Below the pieces are notes generated by a model. The model searched no databases. It saw nothing but the letters and a program-made list of their open reading frames with translations, and was not told the origin of the DNA. The translations under genes were made by a program, and so were the position numbers. A DNA stretch of 64,000 nucleotides, from contig JARRMW010000001.1 of NCBI GenBank assembly GCA_037385685.1, positions 62,001 through 126,000 on the forward strand, read 5' to 3'. This document shows, piece by piece, positions 41,238-50,301 of the stretch (positions within the stretch are counted from its first letter, which is position 1; each line of letters starts with the position of its first letter). The stretch comes from Sva-25 sp037385685 (GTDB lineage: Bacteria; Pseudomonadota; Gammaproteobacteria; Chromatiales; Chromatiaceae).

Positions 41238-42179
41238 TTACTTGCCGCCACCGCGCTGGTGAACATAGATAGCGAGCTGCTTGATCTCGTCATCACTGAG
41301 ACGACCGGACCATCCCGGCATGACACGGTTAATACCGTCGTGGATCACCTTTTTGACAGCAACAAGCTTCGCTTCGGTCGTCGGCGCAGACGGCACATTG
41401 GCCACGGTCCAGATGGCATCGGTGAGGTTGGCCGCACCCTGCGACTCAAGACCCGTCGCCTCCTTCGTATGGCAGTAATGGCAACCACCGGTCTGCCCGT
41501 TAAAGATCTCTTTCCCGGCCGCAACCTTCTGCGCATCAAGGCCTTCCATCGACAGGCTCAGGACATAACTGGCGACCTGGTCAAGCTGCTCCTCGCTGAG
41601 CGTGGAACCAAATGCCGGCATGTAGCCGTTACGACCTTTTACCAGGGTCTCCTCGATATCCTCCAGCTTGCCACCCCAGAGCCAGGCATCGTCTGCCAGA
41701 TTTGGATAGAGCCCGAACGCGCTGGCCGGCAACGCCGCACCGTGTCCGTGGCAGGCCGCACAGTTATCGGCGAAAAGCACCTTGGCCGTGGACTCGGTAA
41801 ACGCCATCATGTCCGGATCAGAAAGGATTTCGTCATAGCTCGCAGCGTTGACCTTTTCCAGATAGGCTTTCTGCTTGAGCGACTCCTCGCCAGTCTGCAT
41901 CTCCTCAATCAGCAGCGCGCGTGTATTCCAGTGGGTCGTAACCTCCTCGCCCTGATCGTTCTTGAAGGTGATCGTGTTACCTACACCCTTGGTATAGGTG
42001 TTGGCGTAGGGCCAGGTCGGGTAAATCAACCAGTAGACCAGGGAAAAAATGACCGTGGCGTAGAAAGTCCAGACCCACCAGCGGGGCAGCGGGTTGTTGA
42101 ATTCCTGCAAATCACCGTCCCATGCATGTCCGGTGGTCTGTACGGCGCCGCTTTGCTGTTGCTGTGTATTCTCACTCAT
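41238..42179 (-). CDS. ccoP: cbb3 cytochrome c oxidase subunit III
   Basis: CcoP is a membrane-anchored diheme cytochrome c that accepts electrons from soluble cytochromes. The 313 residues have an N-terminal anchor (about 33-55), a first heme motif CAACH (about 141-145) and a second CHYCH (about 225-229), each with a downstream Met ligand. Its start overlaps the ccoQ stop. Confidence 0.97.
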   Translation of the reverse strand: MSENTQQQQSGAVQTTGHAWDGDLQEFNNPLPRWWVWTFYATVIFSLVYWLIYPTWPYANTYTKGVGNTITFKNDQGEEVTTHWNTRALLIEEMQTGEESLKQKAYLEKVNAASYDEILSDPDMMAFTESTAKVLFADNCAACHGHGAALPASAFGLYPNLADDAWLWGGKLEDIEETLVKGRNGYMPAFGSTLSEEQLDQVASYVLSLSMEGLDAQKVAAGKEIFNGQTGGCHYCHTKEATGLESQGAANLTDAIWTVANVPSAPTTEAKLVAVKKVIHDGINRVMPGWSGRLSDDEIKQLAIYVHQRGGGK

Positions 42180-42397
42180 GATGATTTACCTTTCTCATCC
42201 GGTTTGGACGATTCACGCTCTTCTGGTTCTGATCCGGGCTTGTCGTCATCAGCAAAAGGAATGTACTTGTAGGATTCCAGTCGCTGCTTGCGTTTCTTGC
42301 CTGTGTAGATGTAGACGACGATGGCAATAAATGTGATAAAGAAGATCAGCAGCGCAACCGGCTTGCTGCCTTCCATCGACGTCAACCATTCGGGCAT
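42176..42397 (-). CDS. ccoQ: cbb3 oxidase subunit CcoQ
   Basis: CcoQ is a small stabilising subunit of the cbb3 complex. The 73 residues have one membrane span (about 15-32) followed by a KKRKQRLESYKYIPFADD segment and an acidic tail. It starts at ATG 42397; a GTG at 42400 is also in frame. It lies between ccoO and ccoP as usual. Confidence 0.93.
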   Translation of the reverse strand: MPEWLTSMEGSKPVALLIFFITFIAIVVYIYTGKKRKQRLESYKYIPFADDDKPGSEPEERESSKPDEKGKSS

Positions 42398-42424
42398 CAC
42401 GAATCGTCCCCTGTCTTATGACGG

Positions 42425-43171
42425 TTAACGGAACTCGGCGAAGTAACCTTCGTCGTACTTGCTAAAGTCGACAAGGGTGCCAAGCATCTGCAAATAGGCA
42501 ACGAGGGCGTCCATTTCCGTCAACTTGCTGCGGTCGCCGTCGAAGTTACCCTGTTGTGCCTGGGCCAGCAGGTTCTCCTGGGCCCTGTGGATGTTGAACA
42601 TATCGGCCATCTCCTTGCCGAACTTCTCAACATTCTGCTCGTACTCGACGTCAGTTTCCGAATAGGGCACACCCACTGTCTTGAGTGCACGCATCTTGCC
42701 GGCGATGTCGGAATAGTCGAGCGAGGTGTCGGCAAGCCAGGGATAGTTAGGCATGATCGAATCCGGAACGACAGACCGCGGCGCCTTCAGGTGCTGGACA
42801 TGCCAGTCATTTGAGTACTTGCCACCGACACGCGCAAGGTCAGGGCCTGTACGCTTGGATCCCCACTGGAACGGGTGGTCATACTGCGATTCGGCCGCCA
42901 GCGAATAGTGACCATAGCGCAGATCTTCGTCCCGGAACGGCCTGATCATCTGGGAGTGACAGGTATAGCATCCCTCACGGATGTAGATATCCCGCCCGGC
43001 CTGCTCCAGCGGCGTGTATGGACGCACGCCCTCGACTTTCTCGATTGTCTCGTCGATATAGAAAAGCGGAACGATCTCCACGAGACCACCGATACTGATG
43101 ACAACCATGGTGAGCGCAATCAGCAGCCCGGCATTAATCTCGATACTTTCATGTGCGAATCGGAATTTCAT
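42425..43171 (-). CDS. ccoO: cbb3 cytochrome c oxidase subunit II
   Basis: CcoO is a monoheme cytochrome c anchored in the membrane that passes electrons to CcoN. The 248 residues have an N-terminal anchor (about 15-38), the heme motif CYTCH (68-72) followed by SQMIRPFRDE, and SDIAGKMRAL-type helices. Its start lies two bases after the ccoN stop. Confidence 0.97.
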   Translation of the reverse strand: MKFRFAHESIEINAGLLIALTMVVISIGGLVEIVPLFYIDETIEKVEGVRPYTPLEQAGRDIYIREGCYTCHSQMIRPFRDEDLRYGHYSLAAESQYDHPFQWGSKRTGPDLARVGGKYSNDWHVQHLKAPRSVVPDSIMPNYPWLADTSLDYSDIAGKMRALKTVGVPYSETDVEYEQNVEKFGKEMADMFNIHRAQENLLAQAQQGNFDGDRSKLTEMDALVAYLQMLGTLVDFSKYDEGYFAEFR

Positions 43172-43173
43172 GA

Positions 43174-44634
43174 TCAGACTCCTGCCTTGGCCATCCTGGC
43201 CGCGATTTTGGCTTCAATTTCAGCCTGCTCTTTCTTGGCAGTGCGAATCGTCATATAGATGTTGAAGGCCATCGTCAGGATGCCACTGACGAAGAACATG
43301 CCCCCGATCATGCGGGTCGCAAGCGGCAGGTGCATGAAAGTCACTGTTTCGATGAAGGTATAGGCGAGGTTGCCATAGTCATCGAAAGCACGCAGCATCA
43401 GGCCCTGACCGATACCGGAAACCCACATCGCAGTGATGTAGAGCACGATGCCGATCGTTGCCAGCCAGAAGTGAACATAGACCAGCTTCTTGCTCCACAG
43501 CTCCGTATCATAGAGACGCGGGATCATGTGATAAAAGGAACCAAAACTGACCATCGCGACCCAGCCGAGGGCACCGGAGTGAACGTGCCCGACGGTCCAG
43601 TCGGTGTAGTGAGACAGGGCATTGACGCTCTTCAGGGACATCATCGGCCCTTCAAAGGTTGACATGCCATAGAACGCCAGTGCCGTAATCAGGAACAGCA
43701 TGATGGGATCCGTGCGCAGTTTGTCCCAGGCACCGGAGAGCGTCATGATGCCGTTGATCATGCCTCCCCAGGAGGGCATCAGCAGCAGGATCGAGAAGGT
43801 AGCCGCCAGCGAGGATGTCCAGTCCGGCAATGCCGTCCAGTGCAGGTGGTGTGCGCCAACCCACATGTAGAGGAAGGACAGTGCCCAGAAGTGGACAATC
43901 GAGAGCCGGTACGAATAAACCGGACGTCCTGCCTGCTTGGGGACGAAGTAGTACATCATGCCAAGAAAGGCTGCTGTCAGGAAGAAACCAACGGCATTAT
44001 GACCGTACCACCACTGGGTCATGGCGTCCTGCACACCGGAGAAGGCACTGTAGGACTGCAGGCTGAACATGCTGACCGGCACAGCCAGGTTGTTGAAAAT
44101 ATGCAGGATGGCGGTCGCCAGGATAAAGGCCATGTAGAACCAGTTGGCAACGTAGATATGCGGCTGCGAGCGGCGGCGAAGCGTCTGCACGTAAACCATG
44201 AAGTAGATGACCCAGGTAACGGCGATCAGCAGGTCTATTGGCCAGACGAACTCTGCATATTCACGACCCTGCGTGTAGCCATTGACGTAACCGATCACAC
44301 CGAGCAGGACCGAAAGCTGCCAGCCCCAGAATGTGAGGTTCGCCATGAAATCGCTGTAGAGACGCGCCTGGCAGGTTCGCTGTACAACGTAGTAGGAAGT
44401 CGCAAACAGGGCACTGCCGCCAAATCCGAAGATGACAAGCGTCGTGTGAACCGGGCGCAGGCGACCGAATGTGATTTGCGGTGTATCGAAGTTCAGGAAC
44501 GGGAATGCCAGTTCAGCGGCAATGTAGGTACCCGCGATCATGCCGAGTACCCCCCAGAACAACGCCATGATGGAGAATTTTTTGATTATGTCGTAGTTGT
44601 ACTGCGCATCGACCGCAGAAGCCCCGTGTGCCAT
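43174..44634 (-). CDS. ccoN: cbb3 cytochrome c oxidase subunit I
   Basis: CcoN holds the heme b and heme b3-CuB oxygen-reducing site. The 486-residue protein has 12 spans, with the ligand His residues in FGGSALFATSYYVVQRT, WWYGHNAVGFFLTAAFLGMMYYFVP (CuB) and HYTDWTVGHVHSGALGW. I start at ATG 44634 with a GGGGTG site; a TTG at 44658 is in frame. Second gene of the operon after the HMA protein. Confidence 0.97.
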   Translation of the reverse strand: MAHGASAVDAQYNYDIIKKFSIMALFWGVLGMIAGTYIAAELAFPFLNFDTPQITFGRLRPVHTTLVIFGFGGSALFATSYYVVQRTCQARLYSDFMANLTFWGWQLSVLLGVIGYVNGYTQGREYAEFVWPIDLLIAVTWVIYFMVYVQTLRRRSQPHIYVANWFYMAFILATAILHIFNNLAVPVSMFSLQSYSAFSGVQDAMTQWWYGHNAVGFFLTAAFLGMMYYFVPKQAGRPVYSYRLSIVHFWALSFLYMWVGAHHLHWTALPDWTSSLAATFSILLLMPSWGGMINGIMTLSGAWDKLRTDPIMLFLITALAFYGMSTFEGPMMSLKSVNALSHYTDWTVGHVHSGALGWVAMVSFGSFYHMIPRLYDTELWSKKLVYVHFWLATIGIVLYITAMWVSGIGQGLMLRAFDDYGNLAYTFIETVTFMHLPLATRMIGGMFFVSGILTMAFNIYMTIRTAKKEQAEIEAKIAARMAKAGV

Positions 44635-44715
44635 GAGTACACCCCAATGCTTTTTCAAGTTGAATTTTCTGACGCGCCTGGCCGCATGGCGACCAGTAGA
44701 GGATACGACCGCAGC

Positions 44716-45000
44716 TCAGTCGTTGTCCGTCCCGCTCATTCGCCCGATCGCACAGCTCACAAAAGACTTCGCCTTTGCGGTCGCTGCCTCGATACCTTCA
44801 GCAGTTCCGGTTTCCGGATAGCCGAGACTTGCCAGTCTGGCGACGATCTCCTCACGTCGCTCTTCCGTGGAATCGATCCTGACGACGCCCTGCTCGATAT
44901 CCACGGAAACGGGTGCCTCGAAGGCCTCCTCGAGTTTCGTTCGGATCGTGTTAGCGCAACCGCCGCATTTGATGTTGTCCACCTGAATTTCGAGTGTCAT
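44716..45000 (-). CDS. Small heavy-metal-associated (copper chaperone-like) protein
   Basis: The 94 residues are an HMA domain with the metal site IKCGGCANT (Cys12, Cys15) and a C-terminal tail containing SFVSC. GGAGG precedes ATG 45000. It is the first gene of the operon that leads into ccoNOQP, so a copper-delivery role for CuB is likely but unproven. It is like CopZ, although the usual MxCxxC start is altered here to IKCGGC. Confidence 0.88.
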   Translation of the reverse strand: MTLEIQVDNIKCGGCANTIRTKLEEAFEAPVSVDIEQGVVRIDSTEERREEIVARLASLGYPETGTAEGIEAATAKAKSFVSCAIGRMSGTDND

Positions 45001-45308
45001 ATTGATACCTCCAGCCCATACTGTTGTCGACACCAATATCACACCGGACTCCGGGCATGATCGGGGGCGGCAATAATATTAGATCAGGCTAATACAGTCA
45101 AAGATAATCTCGGGTTTTCCCGCGTTTCCACTTGCACTACTGTTTCATTTATAGAACTATAATCGATATTTATTTGTGACAGATTGACGCACTGCTGCAA
45201 AATCTGTAATCGGGTGATAATAGGCATTGTAAAAATAATAAAGACCCGGGCGGCCATGACAACAACAAAATCAACGCCACCTCGTGCCAGACAACCAAGG
45301 GAAACCAG
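45001..45308. other. Divergent regulatory region between cco and cox clusters
   Basis: This AT-rich 308-base gap holds the minus-strand promoter at 45073-45101 and a perfect TATAAT at 45158-45163 for the plus strand, with no good -35 box. A TTGACG at 45184 followed by TGTAAT at 45205 is another plus-strand option with a short 15-base spacer. I see no match to an FNR box here. Confidence 0.55.
45073..45101 (-). promoter_or_regulatory. Candidate promoter of the HMA-ccoNOQP operon
   Basis: On the minus strand, TTGACT (45101-45096, 5/6), a 17-base spacer and TATTAT (45078-45073, 5/6). RNA would start near 45066, leaving a leader of about 65 bases. Confidence 0.65.
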
Positions 45309-45788
45309 TTGCCAATCTCTGCAAGCAACAACAACGCGGACACGCATCAAATCGTGGTCCGGCCAAACGCCTCCCTGACACCCGGCGGCGCGGTGCTCTT
45401 TTTTGCTTGCGTGTCAATTGTTTCCCTGGGGATAGCCATCAGATTCATGTTGCTTGGCTTATGGATGATCATGCCATTTGCCTTGCTGGAGCTGGCGTTG
45501 CTGGGCGCCTGCATCCTGTACATATTGCGTCGCAATGATCGCATGGAGGCTATTGATGTCGACCGGCATCGACTCACACTCATCCAGAAGGAACATGGCC
45601 GTGAGAGACGCCAGCAATTCCAGCGCTACTGGGTACAGATCATAAGAGAAAGAGGGCCACACGCCTGGTACCCGAGCAGACTGCTGCTCCGTTCGCACGG
45701 CAAGTCCGTGGAGATCGCCAGTTTCCTGGACGAGGAAGAGAGACAGCAACTGGAACAAAACCTGCGCATGGCAATTGCTACCGGCTGA
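45309..45788 (+). CDS. DUF2244 membrane protein
   Basis: The 159-residue protein has two membrane spans (about 26-47 and 49-70) and a cytoplasmic part with ERRQQFQRYWVQI, matching DUF2244, often found with cytochrome oxidase genes. It starts at TTG 45309, preceded by AAGGGA. Its role in oxidase assembly is unproven. coxB follows 86 bases later. Confidence 0.82.
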   Translation: MPISASNNNADTHQIVVRPNASLTPGGAVLFFACVSIVSLGIAIRFMLLGLWMIMPFALLELALLGACILYILRRNDRMEAIDVDRHRLTLIQKEHGRERRQQFQRYWVQIIRERGPHAWYPSRLLLRSHGKSVEIASFLDEEERQQLEQNLRMAIATG

Positions 45789-45874
45789 GACCACCCGGCA
45801 AGAGCCTGCCAAACTGGATAACCGACAATTCGATCATCTGAAAAGGGTGAGAAATCAACCTGAAGGGGGACTTG

Positions 45875-47005
45875 ATGATAACAAGAGCAATCAAGCGCGT
45901 GCTCGCGTCAGCGGCGTTGGCCATCATAGCCAGCCCGGCACTGGCGGGCTTCGATGAACTGAACCTCACACAAGGGGTCACACCAATCTCCCGCGAGGTC
46001 TATGACCTGCATATGTGGATCCTGTGGGTCTGCATCATCATCGGGATCATCGTCTTCGGCGCAATGGCCTGGTCGATCATCTATCACCGAAAATCGAAAG
46101 GCGCCGTGCCGGCAACCTTTCACGAGAGTACAAAGCTCGAGATCCTCTGGACAGCCGTTCCCTTCCTGATCCTCATTACCATCGCCGTTCCCGCCACATC
46201 GACGCTCCTTTACATGAAGGACACCAGCACGGGTTCCGACATAACGATCAAGGTCACAGGGCACCAGTGGAAGTGGCAGTACGAATACATGGACGAGGGC
46301 ATCGATTTCATCAGCAACCTCCACCCGGACCACAACAACGCCCGCATGAAAGGCTCGGGGACCGATGTTACGACCATCGACCACTACCTGCTGGATGTCG
46401 ATGAGCCCCTGGTGCTTCCCGTTGACAAGAAAATCCGTTTTCTTCTGACGGCTTCCGATGTCATTCATGCCTGGTGGGTGCCGGAGCTGGGCCAGAAGCA
46501 GGACGCTATCCCGGGATACATCAACGAGATGTGGGCCAAAATCGAAAAGGAAGGCACCTACCGCGGCAATTGCGCGGAGCTTTGCGGCAAGGACCACGGC
46601 TTCATGCCGATCGTGGTCAAGGCGGTCAGCGATGCCGACTATCAGAAATGGCTCGGCGAGAAGAAGCAGGCCGCCGAGGCGGCAGCAGCCGGCGCAGACC
46701 GGGAGTGGACCATGGATGAACTCATGGCCAAGGGCCAGCAGGTCTACAACACCAACTGCATGGCATGCCATGGCATGAACGGCGAAGGCGGCGTCGGCAA
46801 GCCTATCGCCGGGTCGCCAATCGCCAGCGGTGACGCAACTGCACACATCGACCTCATCCTCAAGGGTGTCAGCGGCACGGCCATGGCCGGATATGCTGCC
46901 ATCCTCAACGATGTCGATCTTGCCGCCGTCATTACCTACCAGCGCAAGGCCTTCGGTAACGACGCAAGCATCGTTCAACCGTCCGATATCAAAGCAGTTC
47001 GCTAA
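45875..47005 (+). CDS. coxB: Cytochrome c oxidase subunit II with fused cytochrome c
   Basis: The subunit carries the CuA centre that accepts electrons from cytochrome c. The 376 residues have a signal peptide or first span, two membrane helices (about 48-70 and 88-112), the CuA ligand motif CAELCGKDHGFM near 229-240 and a C-terminal cytochrome c domain with CMACH near 296. The fused heme domain marks the caa3 type. ATG 45875 has an AAGGGGGA site; a TTG at 45872 is in frame. Confidence 0.96.
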   Translation: MITRAIKRVLASAALAIIASPALAGFDELNLTQGVTPISREVYDLHMWILWVCIIIGIIVFGAMAWSIIYHRKSKGAVPATFHESTKLEILWTAVPFLILITIAVPATSTLLYMKDTSTGSDITIKVTGHQWKWQYEYMDEGIDFISNLHPDHNNARMKGSGTDVTTIDHYLLDVDEPLVLPVDKKIRFLLTASDVIHAWWVPELGQKQDAIPGYINEMWAKIEKEGTYRGNCAELCGKDHGFMPIVVKAVSDADYQKWLGEKKQAAEAAAAGADREWTMDELMAKGQQVYNTNCMACHGMNGEGGVGKPIAGSPIASGDATAHIDLILKGVSGTAMAGYAAILNDVDLAAVITYQRKAFGNDASIVQPSDIKAVR

Positions 47006-47033
47006 CCGCCAGAGAGTCAAGTGGAGAAAGAAT

Positions 47034-48614
47034 ATGTCTGAACACGTAGCAACGCACGACGACCACCATCACGGCCCCGAAAAAGGGCTGATGCGCTGGG
47101 TACGCACCACCAATCACAAGGATATCGGTACACTCTACCTGCTGTTCTCCCTGCTGATGTTCATGATCGGTGGCGCCATGGCCATGGTGATCCGGCTCGA
47201 ACTCTTCCAGCCCGGCATGCAATTCGTCGACCCGGGGTTCTTCAACTCGATGACAACCATGCACGCCCTGATCATGGTTTTCGGCGCTGTCATGCCGGCA
47301 TTCGTCGGTCTGGCTAACTGGCTGATTCCGATGATGATCGGCGCGCCCGATATGGCACTCCCCCGGATGAACAACTGGTCCTTCTGGATCCTGCCATTCG
47401 GCTTCGCCATGCTGCTCTCAACGCTCTTCATGGAAGGAGGAGCACCGGCGGCCGGCTGGACCATGTACCCGCCACTCGTACTGCAGACACAGGATGCCTT
47501 TCCGTTCCTGATCTTCACGGTCCACATTCTCGGGCTCTCGTCGATCATGGGCGCCATCAACATCGTGGCGACTATCCTCAACATGCGCGCGCCCGGCATG
47601 TCACTCATGAAGATGCCGCTGTTCGTCTGGACATGGTTCATCACCGCGTACCTGCTGATCGCGGTCATGCCAGTCTTCGCGGGTGCAGTCACCATGCTGC
47701 TCACTGACCAGTATTTCGGCACCAGCTTCTTCGACGCCGCCGGCGGCGGTGACCCGGTCCTGTTCCAGCACGTCTTCTGGTTCTTCGGCCACCCAGAAGT
47801 CTATATCATGATCCTGCCGGCTTTCGGCATCGTCTCGGCAATCGTCCCGACCTTTGCACGCAAGCCACTCTTCGGTTACAGCTCGATGGTCTATGCCACA
47901 GCCTCGATCGCCTTCCTGTCGTTCATCGTCTGGGCACACCACATGTTCACGGTCGGCATGCCGGTCGCGGGTGAACTCTTCTTCATGTACGCCACGATGC
48001 TGATCGCCGTTCCAACGGGCGTGAAGGTCTTCAACTGGGTCTCAACCATGTGGAAAGGCTCCATGACCTTTGAGACGCCAATGCTGTTCGCGATCGGCTT
48101 CATTATTCTCTTCACCATCGGTGGTTTCTCCGGTCTCATGCTCGCCATCACGCCGGTTGACTTCCAGTACCACGACACCTACTTCGTGGTCGCCCATTTC
48201 CACTATGTACTGGTTTCCGGCGCGATTTTCTCGATCATGGCCGCAGCCTACTACTGGCTGCCCAAATGGACAGGCAACATGTATGACGAGCGGCTCGGCA
48301 AGATCCATTTCTGGCTCTCGACAATCTTCGTCAACGTACTCTTCTTCCCCCAGCACTTCCTTGGATTGGCCGGCATGCCGCGGCGGATCCCGGATTATTC
48401 CCTGCAGTTTGCTGACTGGAACATGGTCTCCTCGATTGGCGGCTTCGCCTTCGGCCTGACCCAGCTGCTCTTTTGCTACATCGTCTACAAGACGATCAGG
48501 GGTGGAGAAAAAGCCACGGATCGCGTCTGGGAAGGCGCAACCGGCCTGGAATTCGAACAACTCTCCTCGCCACCGCCCTACCACAGCTTCACCGAAGCAC
48601 CCCAGGTGAAGTGA
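47034..48614 (+). CDS. coxA: Cytochrome c oxidase subunit I
   Basis: Subunit I holds heme a and the heme a3-CuB site. The 526 residues have 12 spans, with HVFWFFGHPEVYI carrying the CuB His-Tyr cross-link, HHMFTVG and HDTYFVVAHFHYVL. The GHPEVYI motif marks an A-type heme-copper oxidase. GGAG precedes the ATG. Confidence 0.97.
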   Translation: MSEHVATHDDHHHGPEKGLMRWVRTTNHKDIGTLYLLFSLLMFMIGGAMAMVIRLELFQPGMQFVDPGFFNSMTTMHALIMVFGAVMPAFVGLANWLIPMMIGAPDMALPRMNNWSFWILPFGFAMLLSTLFMEGGAPAAGWTMYPPLVLQTQDAFPFLIFTVHILGLSSIMGAINIVATILNMRAPGMSLMKMPLFVWTWFITAYLLIAVMPVFAGAVTMLLTDQYFGTSFFDAAGGGDPVLFQHVFWFFGHPEVYIMILPAFGIVSAIVPTFARKPLFGYSSMVYATASIAFLSFIVWAHHMFTVGMPVAGELFFMYATMLIAVPTGVKVFNWVSTMWKGSMTFETPMLFAIGFIILFTIGGFSGLMLAITPVDFQYHDTYFVVAHFHYVLVSGAIFSIMAAAYYWLPKWTGNMYDERLGKIHFWLSTIFVNVLFFPQHFLGLAGMPRRIPDYSLQFADWNMVSSIGGFAFGLTQLLFCYIVYKTIRGGEKATDRVWEGATGLEFEQLSSPPPYHSFTEAPQVK

Positions 48615-48736
48615 TGATGACGGACTCGCAGGAGCACGAGGTTAATCGCCGCGGTATCCGCATCACCGTCATCCTGCTGGCGCTCGTGGCACTTGGCCTC
48701 TATCTCGGGCCAATGATCATGAAGGTATTCGACTGA
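48614..48736 (+). CDS. Small single-span protein between coxA and ctaG
   Basis: The 40-residue frame MMTDSQEHEV-NRRGIRITV-ILLALVALGL-YLGPMIMKVFD has one membrane span (about 17-36) and starts at the coxA stop (TGATG). Small proteins at this place occur in other cox operons and may help assembly. The next gene starts at its stop. Confidence 0.7.
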   Translation: MMTDSQEHEVNRRGIRITVILLALVALGLYLGPMIMKVFD

Positions 48737-49302
48737 TGGAGAAACAGGAGCTCAGGACAAGCAACCGCCGCGTGGTCCTGATGACCGGTGCGGCGGTTGT
48801 CCTGATGTTCGGATTCGGGTTTGCGATGGTCCCGCTCTATGATGTCTTCTGTCAGGTGACCGGGTTCGGGGGACGCGCGCTTCAGAACACGGAAACAGCG
48901 CCTGCGCGCATCGACGATGATCGCGAGATCACAGTGGAATTTGTGGCCAGTGTCGGAAAGCACGCCTACATGGAGTTCCGCCCGAAGGTCGCAAAGATGA
49001 AGATACGGCCAGGCCAGTATGTGCAGACGAGCTTTTTCGCGACCAACCTCAACAGGACACCGATCACCGGGCGGGCAATCTACAATGTGGCGCCGGCAGA
49101 GGGATCACTCTACTTCCACAAGACAGAGTGTTTCTGCTTTACCGAGCAAGCCTTCGAAGCCGGTGAAGAGCGCGAAATGCCCCTGGTCTTTTCCATAAGC
49201 CCCGACCTGCCGGACAACATCAAGACCATCTCGCTTTCCTACACTTTTTACGACAAAACACCTAAAAACCAAGTAGCACAATTAACCACTCAAGGGGAAT
49301 AA
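48736..49302 (+). CDS. ctaG: Cytochrome c oxidase assembly protein CtaG/Cox11
   Basis: CtaG delivers copper to CuB of subunit I. The 188 residues have a membrane anchor (about 14-34) followed by VPLYDVFCQVTGFGG and the copper-binding KTECFCF at about residues 133-139, which match Cox11. It is tightly linked to its neighbours. Confidence 0.95.
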   Translation: MEKQELRTSNRRVVLMTGAAVVLMFGFGFAMVPLYDVFCQVTGFGGRALQNTETAPARIDDDREITVEFVASVGKHAYMEFRPKVAKMKIRPGQYVQTSFFATNLNRTPITGRAIYNVAPAEGSLYFHKTECFCFTEQAFEAGEEREMPLVFSISPDLPDNIKTISLSYTFYDKTPKNQVAQLTTQGE

Positions 49303-49305
49303 CAG

Positions 49306-50175
49306 ATGTCACACGCATCTCACGATCATTACTACGTGCCCCATGGCACCAGCTGGCCCATTATCGGAACGATCGGCCTGACCACACTGTTCGTCGGCTT
49401 CTCAAACTACCTCAACGGCAACAGCATCGGCACATGGATCATGCTCGCGGGTGTTGCGATCGTCATCTACATGATGTTTCGCTGGTTCGGCGAGGTGATC
49501 GACGAAAGTCTCAGTGGCAAATACAGCGACCAGGTCGATACCTCCTTTCGCATGGGCATGGGATGGTTCATCTTCTCGGAGGTGATGTTCTTCGCGGCCT
49601 TCTTCGGTGCCCTCCTCTATGCCCGCGTGCTTTCGATTCCCTGGCTTGGTGGCGAGGGCGATGGCGTCATGACCAATGCTGTCCTGTGGAGCGGATTCGA
49701 AGCCGCATGGCCAACCAATGGTCCCGGCGAAGTCGGTGGTGATTTCCAGATCGTCGGTGCCTGGGGCATTCCGGCCATCAACACGCTGATCCTGCTGACC
49801 TCGGGCGTCACGGTGACTTTCGCACACTGGGCATTGAAACAGGGCAATAACAGCAGAACCACCCTGTGGCTGGCCGCTACCGTCGCGCTCGGATTCCTCT
49901 TCGTCGGGCTACAGGCCTATGAATACCAGCACGCCTGGTCTGATCTGAACCTGACCCTGGGTTCCGGCATCTACGGCTCGACCTTTTATATGCTGACCGG
50001 GTTCCACGGCCTGCACGTCACGATCGGCGCGATCATGCTATTCGTTATGATGCTGCGTTCGGCCAGGGGCCATTTCACGCCACACAACCATTTCGCTTTC
50101 GAGGCATCGGCCTGGTACTGGCACTTTGTCGATGTTGTCTGGCTCGGCCTGTTTATCTTCGTCTACTGGCTCTGA
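49306..50175 (+). CDS. coxC: Cytochrome c oxidase subunit III
   Basis: Subunit III stabilises the oxidase and its proton uptake. The 289 residues have seven spans and the family segments SEVMFFAAFF, GLQAYEYQHA, FYMLTGFHGLHVTIG and EASAWYWHFVDVVWL. The gene ends the cluster; a strong terminator lies 30 bases on. Confidence 0.97.
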   Translation: MSHASHDHYYVPHGTSWPIIGTIGLTTLFVGFSNYLNGNSIGTWIMLAGVAIVIYMMFRWFGEVIDESLSGKYSDQVDTSFRMGMGWFIFSEVMFFAAFFGALLYARVLSIPWLGGEGDGVMTNAVLWSGFEAAWPTNGPGEVGGDFQIVGAWGIPAINTLILLTSGVTVTFAHWALKQGNNSRTTLWLAATVALGFLFVGLQAYEYQHAWSDLNLTLGSGIYGSTFYMLTGFHGLHVTIGAIMLFVMMLRSARGHFTPHNHFAFEASAWYWHFVDVVWLGLFIFVYWL

Positions 50176-50206
50176 TCAAGAAGAAGAGACAAGAAGAACA
50201 AGAAAC

Positions 50207-50230
50207 GCCGCCCTCCGGGGCGGCTTTTTC
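50207..50230 (+). terminator. Intrinsic terminator of the cox cluster
   Basis: GCCGCCC / GGGCGGC stem with a 4-base loop and TTTTT. Confidence 0.92.
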
Positions 50231-50246
50231 TTGCCCGGAAAACCAG

Positions 50247-50271
50247 ACAGGCCCCGCATTGCGGGGCCTGT
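50247..50271 (-). terminator. Terminator of hslVU
   Basis: ACAGGCCCCGC / GCGGGGCCTGT, 11-bp stem, 3-base loop. On the minus strand the sequence after it is CTGGTTTT. It lies 31 bases past hslU. Confidence 0.8.
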
Positions 50272-50301
50272 TAAGAACGACCGGAACACACGACGCGTTG
50301 C

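Noticed and set aside
45184..45378. Frame upstream of DUF2244 with ATG at 45256
   Set aside because: Out of frame with DUF2244 and without a recognisable product.
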